Shown here piece after piece: positions 27,328-36,400 of a DNA stretch of 64,000 nt. The stretch covers positions 518-64,517 of the forward strand of contig NZ_BFBP01000008.1 in assembly GCF_003112695.1 (NCBI RefSeq), written 5' to 3'. This stretch comes from Azospira sp. I13 (GTDB taxonomy: Bacteria > Pseudomonadota > Gammaproteobacteria > Burkholderiales > Rhodocyclaceae). A program made the position numbers and the translations under genes. Numbering within the stretch: the first letter of the stretch is position 1; each line of letters starts with the position of its first letter. The notes beneath the pieces were generated by a model. The model was not told where the DNA came from, made no database searches, and saw only the letters and a program-made list of their open reading frames with translations.

Positions 27328-28157
27328 GGCGCACCTCCGCAAGGGGCGTGGTTATTGGTTTGCAGCTTAGTGGATGGCGGCAGTCAGGAAAAGCCCCTGG
27401 CCCGGTTTAAATTATCCATATGGCAATTAATTACGGGTTTGGCGACGACAAAACCCAGTCTCAATAAACAAGGAAAATGTGTTCATTTGCGTGCCTCTGA
27501 CTTGGCACGTTCCGCTAAGCCGCTAACTTGGGTGTCTTGATACTTCGCCTGGCCTTCTTTCAGGCCATCCTGGCTGGCCGGGGGAAATCCCCCTTCGTCG
27601 CCCTGGCTATTGCGCTTGTAAGGCGTGGGGCAGCGCCATCAGATCCCCGGGTCAGTCATGTACGCCATGCGCAACCGTGTTAATCATGCCGATGACAAGG
27701 TTGATCTCGGGATTGTCTGGACGACCATCCGGGATGGGGCTACCAAGACGCCATGCCCAGCTTGAAGCCGTCCGCGGGGGCCTTTCCCCTGACGATCTCA
27801 ACGATCCGGAGCGATCCGGAATCACCGCTTGATATTGGCAGGGGTCAGGCCAACCCGCCCGTATGCGTACTTCAATGCCTTGCAGAGGCAATAGGGACGG
27901 GCATCTTCCCCATACCACCCCGCTGCGCCAATAGGGGCGCGGCACGCCAGGCAGCCCCGCGTCCCTATTGCCTCTGCGGGCATCTGCTGGCCTTGGGGGG
28001 AATTTTCCGACCGCTGGGAAGCGCTTCGCTCCGTGGCCGGACCAGCCCTGAAGCGCCGTCGAGTCACCGGCGCATCGCCCAAGAGGGCGGTGGCCTCTGC
28101 ATTGGCGGCGGTTCATGGTAAAACATCCCTATCCATCGCAGCCGGCCCGCCGACCCC
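27328..28157. other. 830-base gene-free stretch with an 18-bp inverted repeat
   Basis: The part near 27405-27500 is AT-richer than its surroundings and may hold promoters. 27882-27977 is a large inverted repeat. Minus-strand reading frames across 27652-28116 exist but use proline/arginine-rich shadow-like codons and cross the repeat, so I do not call them. I see no RNA gene or transposase. Confidence 0.5.
27882..27977. repeat. Perfect 18-bp inverted repeat around a 60-base centre
   Basis: Left arm 27882-27899 (GCAGAGGCAATAGGGACG) and right arm 27960-27977 (CGTCCCTATTGCCTCTGC) are exact reverse complements. The centre contains another CCAATAGGGGCGCGG word (27928-27942). Fourteen bases of the right arm also occur at 16796-16809. 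No T-run follows, so it is not a simple terminator. It could be a dispersed palindromic element or a structured RNA. Confidence 0.7.
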
Positions 28158-29537
28158 ATGAACGATCGCCAACTCGCCGCCCTCTGGCAGCAACGCCTTT
28201 CCACCCGCCGCTTCAAGGTCAAGGGCGGGGAAATCCTCGAATCCCAGGCCTCCACCGCCGCCGAAGGGGCCGCCGGGCTGCGTACCGAATATCACATCGA
28301 CCATGACCGGGTGGTCTTCTCCACCGCCTTCCGCCGCCTCGGTCGCAAAACCCAGGTGCATCCCCTGGCCAGCCACGACCACACCCACAACCGCCTCACC
28401 CACAGCGTCGAGGTGGCCTGTGTCGGGCGCAGCCTGGGCAACCGGGTGGGGGCCATGATGGCCGAACAGGGCTACCTGCCCGAGGGCATCACCCCCTTCG
28501 ATCTGGGCATGGTGGTGCAGGTGGCCTGCCTGGCCCACGACATCGGCAACCCGCCCTTCGGCCACACCGGGGAAGATGCCCTGCGGGCCTGGTTCCGCGA
28601 CCCCCGCAATGCGCACTGGCTAGCCGGCCTAAGCGATGCCGAACGGCTCGACGTGCAGACCTTCGAAGGCAACGCCCACGGCTTTCGCATGGTTTCGCGC
28701 CTGGAGATGTACGCCAACGAAGGCGGTATGCGCCTCACCGCCGCCGCCCTGGGCGCCCTCATCAAATACCCATGGACCGTGGCCGCCAGCCCCAAGCCCG
28801 GCAAGTTCAACTTCTACCAGTCCGAACTGGCCTACTTCGAGGCCGTCGCCGGCGCCCTCGGCCTGCCCCGCCAGGGTGAGCGCTGGGCCCGCCACCCGCT
28901 CTCCTACCTGATGGAGGCGGCGGACGACGTCTGCTACGCCATCCTGGACCTGGAAGACGCGGTGGAAATGGGCATCATCGACGTGCAGGAATTCGAGCAG
29001 CTCATCCACCCCCTGGCCGCCACCGAAGCCGGCCGCGTCTGGGAAAGCCCCAGCTCCCGCCAGAAATGCGCCATGCTGCGCGGCATGGCCGTGGGCCGCT
29101 GCGTCCATGCCATCGGCGATGCCTTCATGAACAACCTACCAGAGCTCACCGACGGTAGTTTTTTTTCCACTACGGGGGCCAAGGATCTCCTCGCCGTGTG
29201 CAAAGACAATGCCGTGGACCGGGTGCTCTCCGAAGCCAAGGAGCTGGCCAAGAAACGGGTCTACCGCCACAAGAGCAAGGTCATGACCGAACTGGCCGCC
29301 TACCCCTGCCTCGGCTCCATTCTCGACGTGCTGGTACCCGCCGTTCATGCTTGGGTCAGCAACAACGGCCAGGTGGATAACCGCCAGAAGACCGCCCTCT
29401 CCCTCCTCGAAGTCCTGCCCCGCCCCGAAGACGGGCTCTACGCCGCCTACATGTCCATCCTCGACTACGTCGGCGCCATGACCGACAACGCCGCCGCCAC
29501 CCTGGCCCGGGAGATTTCTGGCGTCGGCATCATGTAA
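28158..29537 (+). CDS. dgt: Deoxyguanosinetriphosphate triphosphohydrolase (dGTPase-like)
   Basis: 459 residues. The HD-domain metal site is intact: HDHTHNRLTHSVEVA supplies the first His, and CLAHDIGNPPFGHTGEDAL the HD pair and following His. The N-terminal YRIDHDRVVFSTAFRRL-type segment and the C-terminal GTPase-type helical part are typical of the Dgt family, which cleaves dNTPs to nucleoside and triphosphate. It belongs to the long Dgt group rather than E. coli Dgt itself. It is a single gene with a structured upstream region. Confidence 0.93.
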   Translation: MNDRQLAALWQQRLSTRRFKVKGGEILESQASTAAEGAAGLRTEYHIDHDRVVFSTAFRRLGRKTQVHPLASHDHTHNRLTHSVEVACVGRSLGNRVGAMMAEQGYLPEGITPFDLGMVVQVACLAHDIGNPPFGHTGEDALRAWFRDPRNAHWLAGLSDAERLDVQTFEGNAHGFRMVSRLEMYANEGGMRLTAAALGALIKYPWTVAASPKPGKFNFYQSELAYFEAVAGALGLPRQGERWARHPLSYLMEAADDVCYAILDLEDAVEMGIIDVQEFEQLIHPLAATEAGRVWESPSSRQKCAMLRGMAVGRCVHAIGDAFMNNLPELTDGSFFSTTGAKDLLAVCKDNAVDRVLSEAKELAKKRVYRHKSKVMTELAAYPCLGSILDVLVPAVHAWVSNNGQVDNRQKTALSLLEVLPRPEDGLYAAYMSILDYVGAMTDNAAATLAREISGVGIM

Positions 29538-29580
29538 CCCGCCCTTGGCAACCCAAGGGGCCTTGCCCCCAACCGCCATC

Positions 29581-29611
29581 ACGGGCGACACGGGCGACAC
29601 GGGCGACACGG
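29581..29611. repeat. 9-base tandem repeat, ACGGGCGAC x3 plus ACGG
   Basis: Three perfect copies of ACGGGCGAC (29581-29607) plus a partial fourth copy lie between dgt and the second hipBA-like module. It is a short simple-sequence repeat that could vary in copy number. Confidence 0.7.
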
Positions 29612-29652
29612 CTTTACCGTCGTGAGGGGAGCCGGTAGCGCCAACACCACAT

Positions 29653-29792
29653 GCTCGTAAAATCGATCGTTATGATGTTAATGCTCGAAATAAGGCGCAT
29701 TGAATTTCGCTCATAAATTGACAAGCGAAAATTCACCGCCTAAATTGCTCGTAATTTCGTGCATTAAGTAATTAACACTCGATATTACGAAC
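29653..29792 (+). promoter_or_regulatory. Promoter and repeated operator-like boxes of the second hipBA-like module
   Basis: A consensus -35 TTGACA (29718-29723), 17-base spacer and -10 TAAATT (29741-29746) are present. The -35 lies between the arms TTTCGCT (29705-29711) and AGCGAAA (29724-29730). Similar CTCG-AA/TT-CG boxes occur around 29653 (CTCGTAAAATCGA), 29690 (CTCGAAAT), 29748 (CTCGTAATTTCG) and 29778 (CTCGATATTACGA). Several binding sites for the HTH protein are the natural reading. The region is markedly AT-rich. Confidence 0.65.
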
Positions 29793-30134
29793 ATGAAAAT
29801 CAAACAAGCTGCTGCACTCCCCACATCTTTGCTGCAAGAGTCCGCCCAACTGGGTCAGCAACTGGCCCGCCTGCGCCTGGCCCGCCACATCAAGCAAGCC
29901 GATGCAGCGTTGCGGGCCGGTCTATCCCGCAATACCGCCTACCGTATCGAGCATGGCGACCCCGGCCTGGCCATCGGCCAGATACTGCGTTACCTGGAAG
30001 CCATCTCCCCCGGCAGCACCCTGCGCGACCTTCTGGCCGAGTCTGACCCGGCCCTGATCGCCCTCAAAGCCCAGGAGCAAACCCGGCGCGTACGCGACCT
30101 GAGCGCCGCCGAGCTCCAGGCACTGGATTTCTGA
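29793..30134 (+). CDS. XRE-family HTH regulator (HipB-like)
   Basis: 113 residues with one helix-turn-helix domain (~25-85; KQADAALRAGLSRNTAYRIEHG). The C-terminus (RVRDLSAAELQALDF) is a short helical tail. It precedes a HipA-family kinase gene by 3 bases and is the presumed antitoxin/repressor of that pair. It is not a close duplicate of the regulator at 22367, since length and HTH sequence differ. No clear SD precedes the ATG. Confidence 0.85.
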   Translation: MKIKQAAALPTSLLQESAQLGQQLARLRLARHIKQADAALRAGLSRNTAYRIEHGDPGLAIGQILRYLEAISPGSTLRDLLAESDPALIALKAQEQTRRVRDLSAAELQALDF

Positions 30135-30137
30135 GCC

Positions 30138-31490
30138 ATGGCCACCAGGGAAACCCGATTGATGGCCTTCGCCCACCTCGGCGCCAGCTGGGCACCCTGC
30201 GGCCGGCTTACCCTCGTCGAAGACGGTCACAAACTCCTGGCCTCACGCTTTGCCTACGGCCTCAACTACGCCCGGCGGAACGATGCGCTGGAAGTGGACC
30301 CGGTCAGTCTGGGTCTCACCGACCGGGAGCCGATCCTTGGCCGGGAACTGCTGCCTGCGGCCCAGCTGCCCTTTTTTGGCGGCATCCGCGATGCCGCCCC
30401 CGATTCCTGGGGTCGGCGGGTCATCGAGGCCAAGCTCAAGGTACCCGCCAACAGCCTGCCCGAATCCCAATACCTGCTCCATGCCGGCAGTGAGCGAATC
30501 GGTGCCCTGGATATCCGGCCAGACATCAACGCCCTCCCGACAGCAGCAGGCAGCCCTTGGCATACCCTGGAACACCTCATGGAAGCGGCGGAGCGCATTG
30601 AGGCCGGGCACCCCATCCCCCACCATCTCGAGGCCATATTCATCGACGGCACCGCCCTGGGCGGCGCCCGCCCCAAAGCGTCGGTGCGCGACGATGAAGG
30701 CGTGTTATGGCTGGCCAAATTCTCCAGTCGCCAGGACGCATTCGATGTTCCCGCCATCGAATGCGCCGCATTGCAGCTGGCCCGCCAGGCCGGGCTCACC
30801 GTTCCGCCAGTGTATACGCTCATGCTCGGCAACCGGCGCCTCATGCTCATCCGTCGTTTTGACCGCTATTGGGCAACGCCGGGAGAAGCACTGAACCCCA
30901 ACAGCGATCTGCTCTCAAGCCTCCCCGGCCCGGGCAAGGTCGAGCATCGCCTGGGCTTCGTCAGTGGACTGACCCTGGTGGCCTGCGACGAAACCGAGTC
31001 GCGTACCAAGTCCTATGCGGACCTGGCTGAAGCCATACGCCGCTACGGCCACCCTGCCGTGATCCGGCAAAATACCGAAGAGTTATACCGGCGCATGATC
31101 TACAACATCTTCGTCAGCAACGACGACGACCACCTGCGCAACCACGGCTTTCTCTGGGACCCACGGCTTCCCGGCTGGCGACTCAGCCCCCTTTACGACG
31201 TACTGCCCCGCCCCAGCCACGCCACCGAGCGCTTCTTGCACCTGGAGGCAGGCCCCCAGGGCAGGCTGGCCAGTCTCGACAATGCCCTGGCCGCCCACGC
31301 GAGGTTTACCCTCTCCCAGGAAACGGCCTGCCTTTTGATTGCCGAGGTCTGGCGCATCGTGCGCCAGTGGCGGGTCTTCTTCGACCAAACGGGCGTGCCC
31401 GACCAGGAACAGGCCAAAATCGCCCCCGCCTTTCGGCACATCGACGATATTTCCAGCAAAGCCCTACGCAAATTGCTCACTGAAGCCTGA
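30138..31490 (+). CDS. HipA-family kinase
   Basis: 450 residues. HipA-N region ~20-115, then the kinase fold with the glycine/lysine loop GGARPKASVRD, the catalytic segment SNDDDHLRNHGFLWD and the metal site SPLYDVLPRP. Conserved residues appear intact. Compared with the first HipA-like protein (404 aa) it belongs to a longer subgroup and is only distantly related. Its partner is the HTH gene 3 bases upstream. A strong terminator follows 40 bases after the stop. Confidence 0.88.
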   Translation: MATRETRLMAFAHLGASWAPCGRLTLVEDGHKLLASRFAYGLNYARRNDALEVDPVSLGLTDREPILGRELLPAAQLPFFGGIRDAAPDSWGRRVIEAKLKVPANSLPESQYLLHAGSERIGALDIRPDINALPTAAGSPWHTLEHLMEAAERIEAGHPIPHHLEAIFIDGTALGGARPKASVRDDEGVLWLAKFSSRQDAFDVPAIECAALQLARQAGLTVPPVYTLMLGNRRLMLIRRFDRYWATPGEALNPNSDLLSSLPGPGKVEHRLGFVSGLTLVACDETESRTKSYADLAEAIRRYGHPAVIRQNTEELYRRMIYNIFVSNDDDHLRNHGFLWDPRLPGWRLSPLYDVLPRPSHATERFLHLEAGPQGRLASLDNALAAHARFTLSQETACLLIAEVWRIVRQWRVFFDQTGVPDQEQAKIAPAFRHIDDISSKALRKLLTEA

Positions 31491-31523
31491 AAGCCGGCAC
31501 TTCTCCTTTTCCCAAAATCGCCA

Positions 31524-31555
31524 TAAAAAAGCCCACGCCAAGGCGTGGGCTTTTT
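31524..31555. terminator. Bidirectional rho-independent terminator
   Basis: Perfect 9-bp stem GCCCACGCC (31531-31539), AA loop, GGCGTGGGC (31542-31550), flanked by an A-run on the left and TTTTT on the right. It serves the HipA-family gene on the plus strand and can stop the SecB-like gene on the minus strand. Confidence 0.92.
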
Positions 31556-31619
31556 CATTCAACCGCCGTCCAACAACATCGTCCGGCTGACGGCCCAGCC
31601 GGGCCGCGGTGGGTTGTGG

Positions 31620-32270
31620 TTAGTGCTTGGTCTTGCCGGCGGCCTCGGCGGCGGCGGCCTGGTTATTCTTCGACTGGGCGTAGATGGCAGCAAAGTCGAT
31701 GGGCTGGATGGTCAGGGCCGGGTAGCCAGCGTAGCCGCCGGTGCGCTCCATGACTTCCTTGAGGGCCGGGAACATGGCTTCGGGGATCATCACGAAGAGG
31801 GCAGGCTCCACCTGCTCGGCTTCCAGGTTGCGCACTTCCACCAGGGCGCGGTAGCCCATTTCAGCCAGATAGATGGTCTTGCCATCCAGATCGGCGGTGA
31901 GGCGCAGGCCCACGGTGACCTGGTGGGTGGGTTCGCCGGGCTGGAAACTGGCGGGGTCGCCGGCACGGGCAGAAACTTCCACGCGCCCGGCCTGGCCCAG
32001 CTTGGCCTCAGAAGCCCGGGCATCGAGAACGCCAGCGGGGTTTTCCACCGACAGATCGTTGAGGAAGTGCTGGTGCAACACCACCACCGGGGCCGTCGGG
32101 TCCAGGGCGGCTTCCTGGGCCTGCTGGGCAAGAACCTGATTGGCACCGCTCACGGCGGTCTGCACTACGGCGTCGGCGCCGGTCAGCACCTTTTCATCGG
32201 CCTTCTTGCGGCTGGCCTTGGTCTTCTTTTCAGCGGCCTCGGCGGCCTTGGCTTGATCTTTGTCGCTCAT
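31620..32270 (-). CDS. Divergent SecB-like export chaperone
   Basis: 216 residues. A charged N-terminal extension (~1-60, Lys/Glu/Ala-rich) precedes a SecB-like fold: VLHQHFLNDLSVENP, beta strands HQVTVGLRLTADLDGKTIYLAEMGYRALVEV, then PEAMFPALKEVMERTGGYAGYPALTIQPIDFAAIYAQ. The last segment lines up with the SecB ending where a GG(F/Y)PPL/PAL core precedes P-x-DF. SecB keeps preproteins unfolded and hands them to SecA. The extension, low similarity and location next to a huge secreted protein suggest a dedicated chaperone rather than the housekeeping SecB. Two lipoprotein genes lie upstream on the same strand. Confidence 0.72.
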   Translation of the reverse strand: MSDKDQAKAAEAAEKKTKASRKKADEKVLTGADAVVQTAVSGANQVLAQQAQEAALDPTAPVVVLHQHFLNDLSVENPAGVLDARASEAKLGQAGRVEVSARAGDPASFQPGEPTHQVTVGLRLTADLDGKTIYLAEMGYRALVEVRNLEAEQVEPALFVMIPEAMFPALKEVMERTGGYAGYPALTIQPIDFAAIYAQSKNNQAAAAEAAGKTKH

Positions 32271-32277
32271 GTCGCAC

Positions 32278-32751
32278 TTACTCCGGTCTGACGATTTGCA
32301 ATAGTTTGAATTCCCGGGCCTTCAGGCTGCCATCCGGCTGCACCACGGGGAAAGTGAAGGATTGTTGCTGCTGCAGCTCGGTCAGCAGAATCTCTGTCCG
32401 ATGGGAGCGGGCATTGAACACATCCCGGGTGAACAGAATCAGCTTGTCCCCTTCCGGGTTCACCCGGAACAGGGTCTTGATCGACTCCTCCCCCAGACGA
32501 GTGTCGGCAACGATGGCCGGCGCCATGGGCGAAGCTTCCAGGCGGCGGTCACCATCCTGGATTCGTACGGCAACAAAGCGCTGCAACTCCAGGGAGGGCT
32601 TTTCCAATTCCCGCTGGGCAATGGCGTGGGGGTCGGTCGGCACCACCAGGGCCTGACCATCCACGGCATTGCCGGTCGATTTGTCATTGCCGCAGGCCGC
32701 CAGCAGCACGGCCAGGGTGACTGCTAAAAAACGAAGCAGGGTCATGGGCAT
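32278..32751 (-). CDS. Lipoprotein with SFTFP motif, paralog of the one at 43471
   Basis: 157 residues. The lipobox is LAAC with Cys20. The mature protein aligns with the lipoprotein at 43471-43956 over its length: ELEKPSLELQRF against AELERPGLDLSQA, and TELQQQQSFTFPVVQPDG against AELQPGKSFTFPILGKDG. Not a family I recognise. It lies 7 bases upstream of the SecB-like gene and 1 base downstream of the ankyrin lipoprotein, so the three form one operon. Confidence 0.85.
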   Translation of the reverse strand: MPMTLLRFLAVTLAVLLAACGNDKSTGNAVDGQALVVPTDPHAIAQRELEKPSLELQRFVAVRIQDGDRRLEASPMAPAIVADTRLGEESIKTLFRVNPEGDKLILFTRDVFNARSHRTEILLTELQQQQSFTFPVVQPDGSLKAREFKLLQIVRPE

Positions 32752-32752
32752 C

Positions 32753-33229
32753 TCACTTCACGCCCATAGCGTCGAGCAGGGCGGCCCCATCGGGGCGCTC
32801 CTTGGCCCGCTGCACGGCGCTCTTGCCGGCCGGAGGCACCCACTGGGGGTCGGCCCCGTGGTCCACCAGCAGTTTGACCATGGCCACATCACCTTTTTCC
32901 ACGGCAAAGCCCAGGGCATCGTAGCCACCGGAATGGCCCTTCACATCGGCGCCTTTCTCCAGCAGGGCCTTGGCGGTGTTGTGCTGGCCGTTGAAGGCGG
33001 CCGCCATCAACACGGTGACGCCGTTGGCCTGGGCAGTATTGGGGTTCACCCCGGCCTCCACCAGCAGCTTGCCTTCCTTGTCGTGGCCGCCTTCCTTGAT
33101 TTTCGCCATCAGCTGCTGCTCGGTGGGCGGCAACTGCTTGCTCTTGGCTGCCTCCCGGGCAGCCTGTTCATCCATGCCGCAGGCCGCCAGCAGCAGGCCC
33201 AGCAGGATCAGATAGACGTGGCGCAACAT
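32753..33229 (-). CDS. Ankyrin-repeat lipoprotein
   Basis: 158 residues from the ATG at 33229, preceded by a GAGGAGG SD; the longer frame upstream lacks any signal. The lipobox LAAC gives lipid-modified Cys17. About three ankyrin repeats fill residues ~45-150 (NGVTVLMAAAFNGQHNTAKALLEKGADV, split here as two motifs, and KGDVAMVKLLVDHGADP). It is a predicted membrane-anchored periplasmic protein-interaction module. It is first in the operon with the SFTFP lipoprotein and the SecB-like gene. Confidence 0.9.
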   Translation of the reverse strand: MLRHVYLILLGLLLAACGMDEQAAREAAKSKQLPPTEQQLMAKIKEGGHDKEGKLLVEAGVNPNTAQANGVTVLMAAAFNGQHNTAKALLEKGADVKGHSGGYDALGFAVEKGDVAMVKLLVDHGADPQWVPPAGKSAVQRAKERPDGAALLDAMGVK

Positions 33230-33331
33230 TGCTTGCCTCCTCAATAACCGCCCCGTAGGCGGAGGGCGCATTGTAGCGCAAAACGCGCTAGGCATTTTTT
33301 GCCCCGGTTCAGGCGTGAAATACCCAAACCC

Positions 33332-33365
33332 CAAAAGAAAACGGGCCACCCCGAAGGGTGGCCCG
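33332..33365 (-). terminator. Rho-independent terminator of the large surface-protein gene
   Basis: On the minus strand a perfect 10-bp stem (33356-33365 with 33342-33351) and a 4-base loop are followed by TTTTCTTTT (33333-33341). It is 40 bases past the stop of the large gene, as expected for a strongly expressed monocistronic unit. Confidence 0.93.
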
Positions 33366-33404
33366 TCCAGACAGGAAAACTACTCCTGTGCAATCGCGGC
33401 GGGA

Positions 33405-36400
33405 TTACTTGCCGGCGATAGCCTTCTTGGCATACACGAACAGCGGCTGACCCACGGTCAGGGTAGCAGCGGTGTCACCGGTAGCCCAGCTGGAACCGAT
33501 ACCAACGTGGTTGGAACCGGCGAACAGGGCCATGGAGACGTCGGACGGCAGGCTGGTGGCGTTAGCGGCAACCAGGGCCCAGCCCACGGGCAGGGCGGGA
33601 GCTTCAGCAGTCTTGGTCAGGAAGAACAGCTTGTTGTTAGCAGCAGCAACATCGTTGGCGAAAGCAAAAGCGAAAGCATTAGCCTTGGTGTTGGAGCCGG
33701 AAGCAACAGTGTTCACATCCTTGTCAGCAGCTTCGACAGCCACGCCGGACTTGTTGCCCAGCAGGGTCAGGGCGATGTCGGTAACGTTACCAGTACCGTC
33801 ATTGGTCCAGAAGGACTTGGGAGTGGAACCGTTCAGACCGACCAGCAGACGGGGCAGGCTGATGGCAGCAGCAGCCTTGGCGGAGCGATCCAGGTTGCCA
33901 GCACCGACCAGTTGCCAAGCGGTATCGTTAGCCAAGGAAGCGGTCTTGATGTTGGCCACGTCCAGGGTCACGGTACCCAGAGCATCGTTGCCAGCCACCA
34001 GGTTGGCGTTGAACGGCAGGAAGTTGCTCATGGAGGGTTCGGCGGAGGTCAGCAGCTTGTACTGGGAAGCGCCAGCAGCATCCTGGGACTCGCTCACCAG
34101 CAGCACGAAGGCGTCCTTGAACACAGCGCCAGCGTCCTTCAGATCCTTCTCGGGACCAGCGCCGATCAGGAAGCGGGCCTTACCAGCGGCATCAACCAGA
34201 GCCTGGGACTGGGCAGCAGTAGCGGCAGAGTTGGTCAGGGTGCCATCGGACTTGATGAAGACCAGGCCACGTTCGTTGACGTTGCTAGCACCGTTAGCCA
34301 GCTTCACGTCACCGGTCAGACGGCCGGAAATCTTGCCAGTCTTGGGGTCCAGAGCGACTTCGAAGGCGGTAGCGACGTGATCACCAGACAGAGCGCTGGT
34401 AGCGGCGTTAGCGTTGCCGTACAGCGTGGCGGAAGCCACCAGGTAGTTTTCAGAGCCAGCACCAGTGCTGTTACCGGTGTTGGAACCACCCTTCACCAGA
34501 TCGTTGGAACGAGTCACCACCACCCAGGCTTGAACGGCGGCAGGCTTGGCAGAAGCCAGCTGGTCGTCAATCTTGGATTCCAGGGCGCCCACGGAGCCGT
34601 CCAGAGCCAGAGCCACGTCGGTAGCCCACTTGTCGCCAGGAATGGAAACCTTACCGGCGCTGATGGAGGTCTGAGCGGCGTCAGCAGTAGCCTTTTCAAC
34701 CCACTTGGCCAGGTAAGCAATGACCTTGGAGCCGGCGGGGGCCTTCAGGTCAGCCTTGACGTCCATGGTGTACAGGCCCTGGCCGACAGCAGTAGCGGAC
34801 AGCGGCATGATCACGTTTTCGATGCCATCGGCCACAGCCACGGTGGTGGCGCCAACAGCAGCCTGCAGGGGGGAGGCGACAGTAGCGGTGGAGCCAACGT
34901 AACGCACGGAGGTCACGGTGCCGGCGTCGCCGATACCCTTCAGGTTAGTGCGCAGCAGAGCGGTGGGGATGGTGAAGACGATCTTGTTGCCAGAGATGGC
35001 GTATTCGCCCGCAGCCGGGTACCAGGTGAACTGGAAGCCGCCGCCGTTTTCCAGCTGGTTCGGGGTCCAGAACTTGATTTCGAAAGTCTTGTCCAGGGAA
35101 CCGCCGGTCTTCAGGGACAGAGCCTTGCCGAAGTCCACTTCAATGGTCTTCACCAGGCCAGCTTCGGCCGGGGTCACGGAGTAGTAGGCGCGAGCAACGC
35201 TGTCAGCCCAAGCCACGGTGTTCACAGCAGTGGCGGTAACGGAACCGGAGGAGCCTTCAACGGCGCCGCTGTTGGAAGCCAGGTAGCTGACGTCCAGGGT
35301 GGCGGTATCGTTGTTGGAGAAGGCGTCCTTCAGGGCGATGGTGGGCAGCACAGCAACGGTCTTGCCTTCCACATCGGTACGGTTGGTGCCGATGTTGCTC
35401 AGCAGCACGGTGCCGTAGCCATGGCCGTCGGTACCGGTGGTGACGTTGGCGGAAGCGGAACGCAGTTGGTAGTCGGCAGCCAGCTTGACACCAGCCACGG
35501 AGACGTTTTCCAGAACCTTACGGATCTGGTCGGCGCCGCCGGCGATACCGCCGAGGCTCACAGGTTCAGACACGGTCAGGGTCAGGGTGCCAGCGGGGGC
35601 GCTGTACACGGCGGTCTTCAGGACGGGAGCAGCACCGTCGGTGGAGGCGGAAGCAGCCAGACCAGCGGAGAACTTGGCCTTGGCACCGGTCACAGCGTCG
35701 AAGACTTCGGAGTAGTCGGTCTGGTTGGCACCGGTAGCAGTGGCAGCAACGGAGAAGGCCAGGCCACCACCAGCAACACCGGTGTTGAACAGGTCGGAGC
35801 TATAGGCAGCAGCGTCAGCGGTAGTATCGCCAGCGGTCCAGTCGATGGTGGCCGGGGCGGCGAAGAAGACTTCATAGGTGTTAGTGGTGGCAGCCTTGGC
35901 CTGGGCGGTGTAACCAGTGGTCAGAGCGCCAGCCTTGGTGGTGATGGAACCGGCAGTCTTGATGATGGTAGCCACATCCACGTCGTCGTTGGCGAAGGCG
36001 GACAGGGGGGTGTAGGTTTCGAAGGTGATACCGTCGACCAGGCCATTGGTAGCACGAGTCTTGACGGACTTCAGAGCGGGGACCAGGGAGGTCTGGATAT
36101 CGGTAGCAGCCAGGGAAACCAGCTTGGAGGCGGCAACACCGTCGTTAACTGCAGAACCGGCCAGATCGTTGTACTCGAACTTCACGTCTTGCCACACGGG
36201 AGCGGCAACAGTGGTGTCAGCAGAGTACTTCAGCTTGCCGCCGATGACCTTGAAGCCCTTGTTGGCGCCAGGAGCGGTCAGAACCACGGAGAAGTCACCC
36301 AGGCCGCCAGCGCCGCCGGAGGTGAAGGTGGCGGAGGTCACGGTCAGATAGGTCTTGGCAGCAGCAGCATCAACAGCGTAGACGTTGACGGTGTTGTTGG

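Noticed and set aside
27652-28116. Minus-strand frame in the 27.3-28.2 kb gap
   Set aside because: No SD, shadow-like Arg/Pro-rich composition, and it runs through the inverted repeat.
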